A stretch of DNA of 6,615 nt, from NCBI GenBank assembly GCA_041624375.1, contig JBFJVD010000169.1, positions 1 to 6,615 on the forward strand, given 5' to 3'. This DNA is from JBFJVD01 sp041624375 (GTDB lineage Bacteria > Chloroflexota > Anaerolineae > Anaerolineales > E44-bin32). Below the pieces are notes generated by a model. It had not been told where the DNA came from and ran no database searches. It saw nothing but the letters and a program-made list of their open reading frames with translations. Position 1 is the stretch's first letter. The number at the start of each line of letters is the position of its first letter. Positions 5,675 to 6,615 of this stretch are shown in pieces. Made by a program: the position numbers and the translations under genes.

Positions 5675-6615
5675 TCAGAGGAGGTCCTTCAGCCGTCCTT
5701 GGTCGATGTTTCCACCGCTCACCACGCAGACGACAGTCGAGCCCGGCGCCACGGAAACCTGGCCCGAAAGCAGGCCGGCCAGGCCGGCCGCCCCCGCCGG
5801 CTCGGGGACGATTTTGCAGCGCTCCATCAACAGCCACATCGCTGCCGCGATCGCCGCATCTGTCAGCTCGATCACTTCGTCTACTCGGGCCTTCACGTGC
5901 GCCAGCGTATGCACGCCGGCAAAGGGCGCTGCCAACCCATCGGCGATGGTATCGATGGCCTCCAGGTGCACCGGCTCGCCGGCCGCCAGACTGCGCCGCA
6001 TCGCGTTGGCCCCCACCGGTTCGACCCCGATCACGCGGGCGTCCGGCAGGCGAGCCTTCATCGCGGTGGCGATCCCCGAGATTAACCCCCCGCCCCCGAT
6101 CCCGACGAAGACGGCGTCCAGCGCGGGCAGCTCCTCCACGATCTCCAGGCCCACCGTCCCCTGCCCGGCGATGATCATTGGATCATCGAAGGGGTGGACA
6201 AGCGTCAGGTCACGGTCCCGTTGGAGCTCCAGCGTCACATCGAGCAGGCTGCCTTCCGTGAGGACCACCTCCCCGCCGTAGCCGCGCGTTGCCTCGATCT
6301 TGGACGGTGAGGCGCCCTCCGGCATCACTACGGTCGCCTGCACACCCTCCTGCGCCGCGCCCCAGGCCAGCGCCTGGGCGTGGTTGCCTGCGGAAAGCGT
6401 GACGACGCCCTTCTGCTTCTCCGCGGCGGACAGGCTCGCCAGCTTGTTGAGCACACCGCGCGGCTTGAACGATCCCGTCTTCTGAAACAGCTCAAGCTTG
6501 AGGTAGAGCTGAACCTCCGCCAGGTCGCCCAGCTGGCGGCTGCTCGTGATGGGGGTTCGGTGCACCCGGCCGGCGATGATCTCCTGCGCGGCGAGAACGT
6601 CTTGAAGACCGATCA
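5675..6615 (-). CDS. Threonine dehydratase/serine racemase-family PLP enzyme (5' end just outside window)
   Basis: A fold-type II PLP enzyme of about 313 residues. Numbered from the inferred Met, Lys51 in GSFKPRG is the Schiff-base lysine. SAGNHAQ (75-81) binds the substrate carboxylate, GIGGGGL (172-178) cradles the PLP phosphate, and SGGN (300-303) holds the pyridine nitrogen. All hallmarks of the threonine ammonia-lyase/serine racemase group are intact. It would convert L-threonine to 2-oxobutyrate and ammonia, or act on serine. There is no C-terminal ACT domain, so it is the short, catabolic-type form without isoleucine feedback. The frame stays open to the right edge and reads IGLQDVLAAQEIIAGRVHRTP, the normal family N-terminus. 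The last two bases of the window on this strand are TG, so the start codon probably needs just one more base (6616). An internal GTG at 6565 would delete a conserved helix and is not the start. Threonine dehydratase, serine racemase and 3-hydroxyaspartate dehydratase cannot be told apart here. Confidence 0.92.
   Translation of the reverse strand, partial: IGLQDVLAAQEIIAGRVHRTPITSSRQLGDLAEVQLYLKLELFQKTGSFKPRGVLNKLASLSAAEKQKGVVTLSAGNHAQALAWGAAQEGVQATVVMPEGASPSKIEATRGYGGEVVLTEGSLLDVTLELQRDRDLTLVHPFDDPMIIAGQGTVGLEIVEELPALDAVFVGIGGGGLISGIATAMKARLPDARVIGVEPVGANAMRRSLAAGEPVHLEAIDTIADGLAAPFAGVHTLAHVKARVDEVIELTDAAIAAAMWLLMERCKIVPEPAGAAGLAGLLSGQVSVAPGSTVVCVVSGGNIDQGRLKDLL

Noticed and set aside
5107..6174. 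Long plus-strand open frame opposite the 285-residue protein and the PLP enzyme
   Set aside because: The translation is Pro/Arg-rich with no motifs, and it runs antisense through a PLP enzyme with intact catalytic motifs. It is a GC-driven shadow frame.
1..6615. Mobile element, defence system or CRISPR content
   Set aside because: No transposase, integrase, nuclease or tandem repeat was seen. All genes read as chromosomal metabolic, regulatory or envelope functions.

Overview
The window is GC-rich, gene-dense bacterial chromosome. It carries six protein genes, two of them cut by the window edges. I see no RNA gene, transposon, CRISPR array or phage gene. The source could be a Chloroflexota-like or similar high-GC environmental bacterium, given the GC content, a TTG start, a lipoprotein with a thioredoxin domain and an NHL propeller, and short GC-rich intergenic gaps. 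No phylogenetic marker is present, so this placement is weak.

Layout from left to right. (1) At 1-661, minus strand, is the N-terminal two thirds of a proline-racemase-family enzyme that reads most like trans-3-hydroxy-L-proline dehydratase. (2) At 838-2523, minus strand, is a compact three-gene operon: a TetR-family regulator, a membrane-anchored transglutaminase-like protein, and a small flavodoxin-like protein. It is headed by an excellent sigma-70-type promoter (TTGACA, 17 bp, AATAAT). A palindrome, TGAGTGA-N4-TCACTCA, lies directly downstream of the -10 and over the expected transcription start. This is the classic layout of a self-repressing TetR operon. (3) At 2703-4772, plus strand and divergent from the operon, is a 689-residue lipoprotein with a thioredoxin-like domain (WTYGCINC), a six-bladed NHL propeller and a C-terminal beta domain. 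This is the full architecture of animal NHLRC2. (4) At 4780-5637, minus strand and convergent with the lipoprotein across 7 bp, is a 285-residue protein I do not recognise. (5) At 5675-6615, minus strand, is a threonine dehydratase/serine racemase-type PLP enzyme that is complete except for the first base or so of its start codon.

Two amino-acid catabolic enzymes flank the region, but they are not in one operon. The centre looks like a regulated redox or envelope module: a flavodoxin and a transglutaminase-like protein under a TetR repressor, next to an exported thioredoxin-type lipoprotein. Whether the lipoprotein belongs to the same regulon is open, because it is divergent and shares only the 179-bp intergenic region. 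The best candidates for something undescribed are the TetR/transglutaminase/flavodoxin operon with its operator and the unrecognised 285-residue protein.
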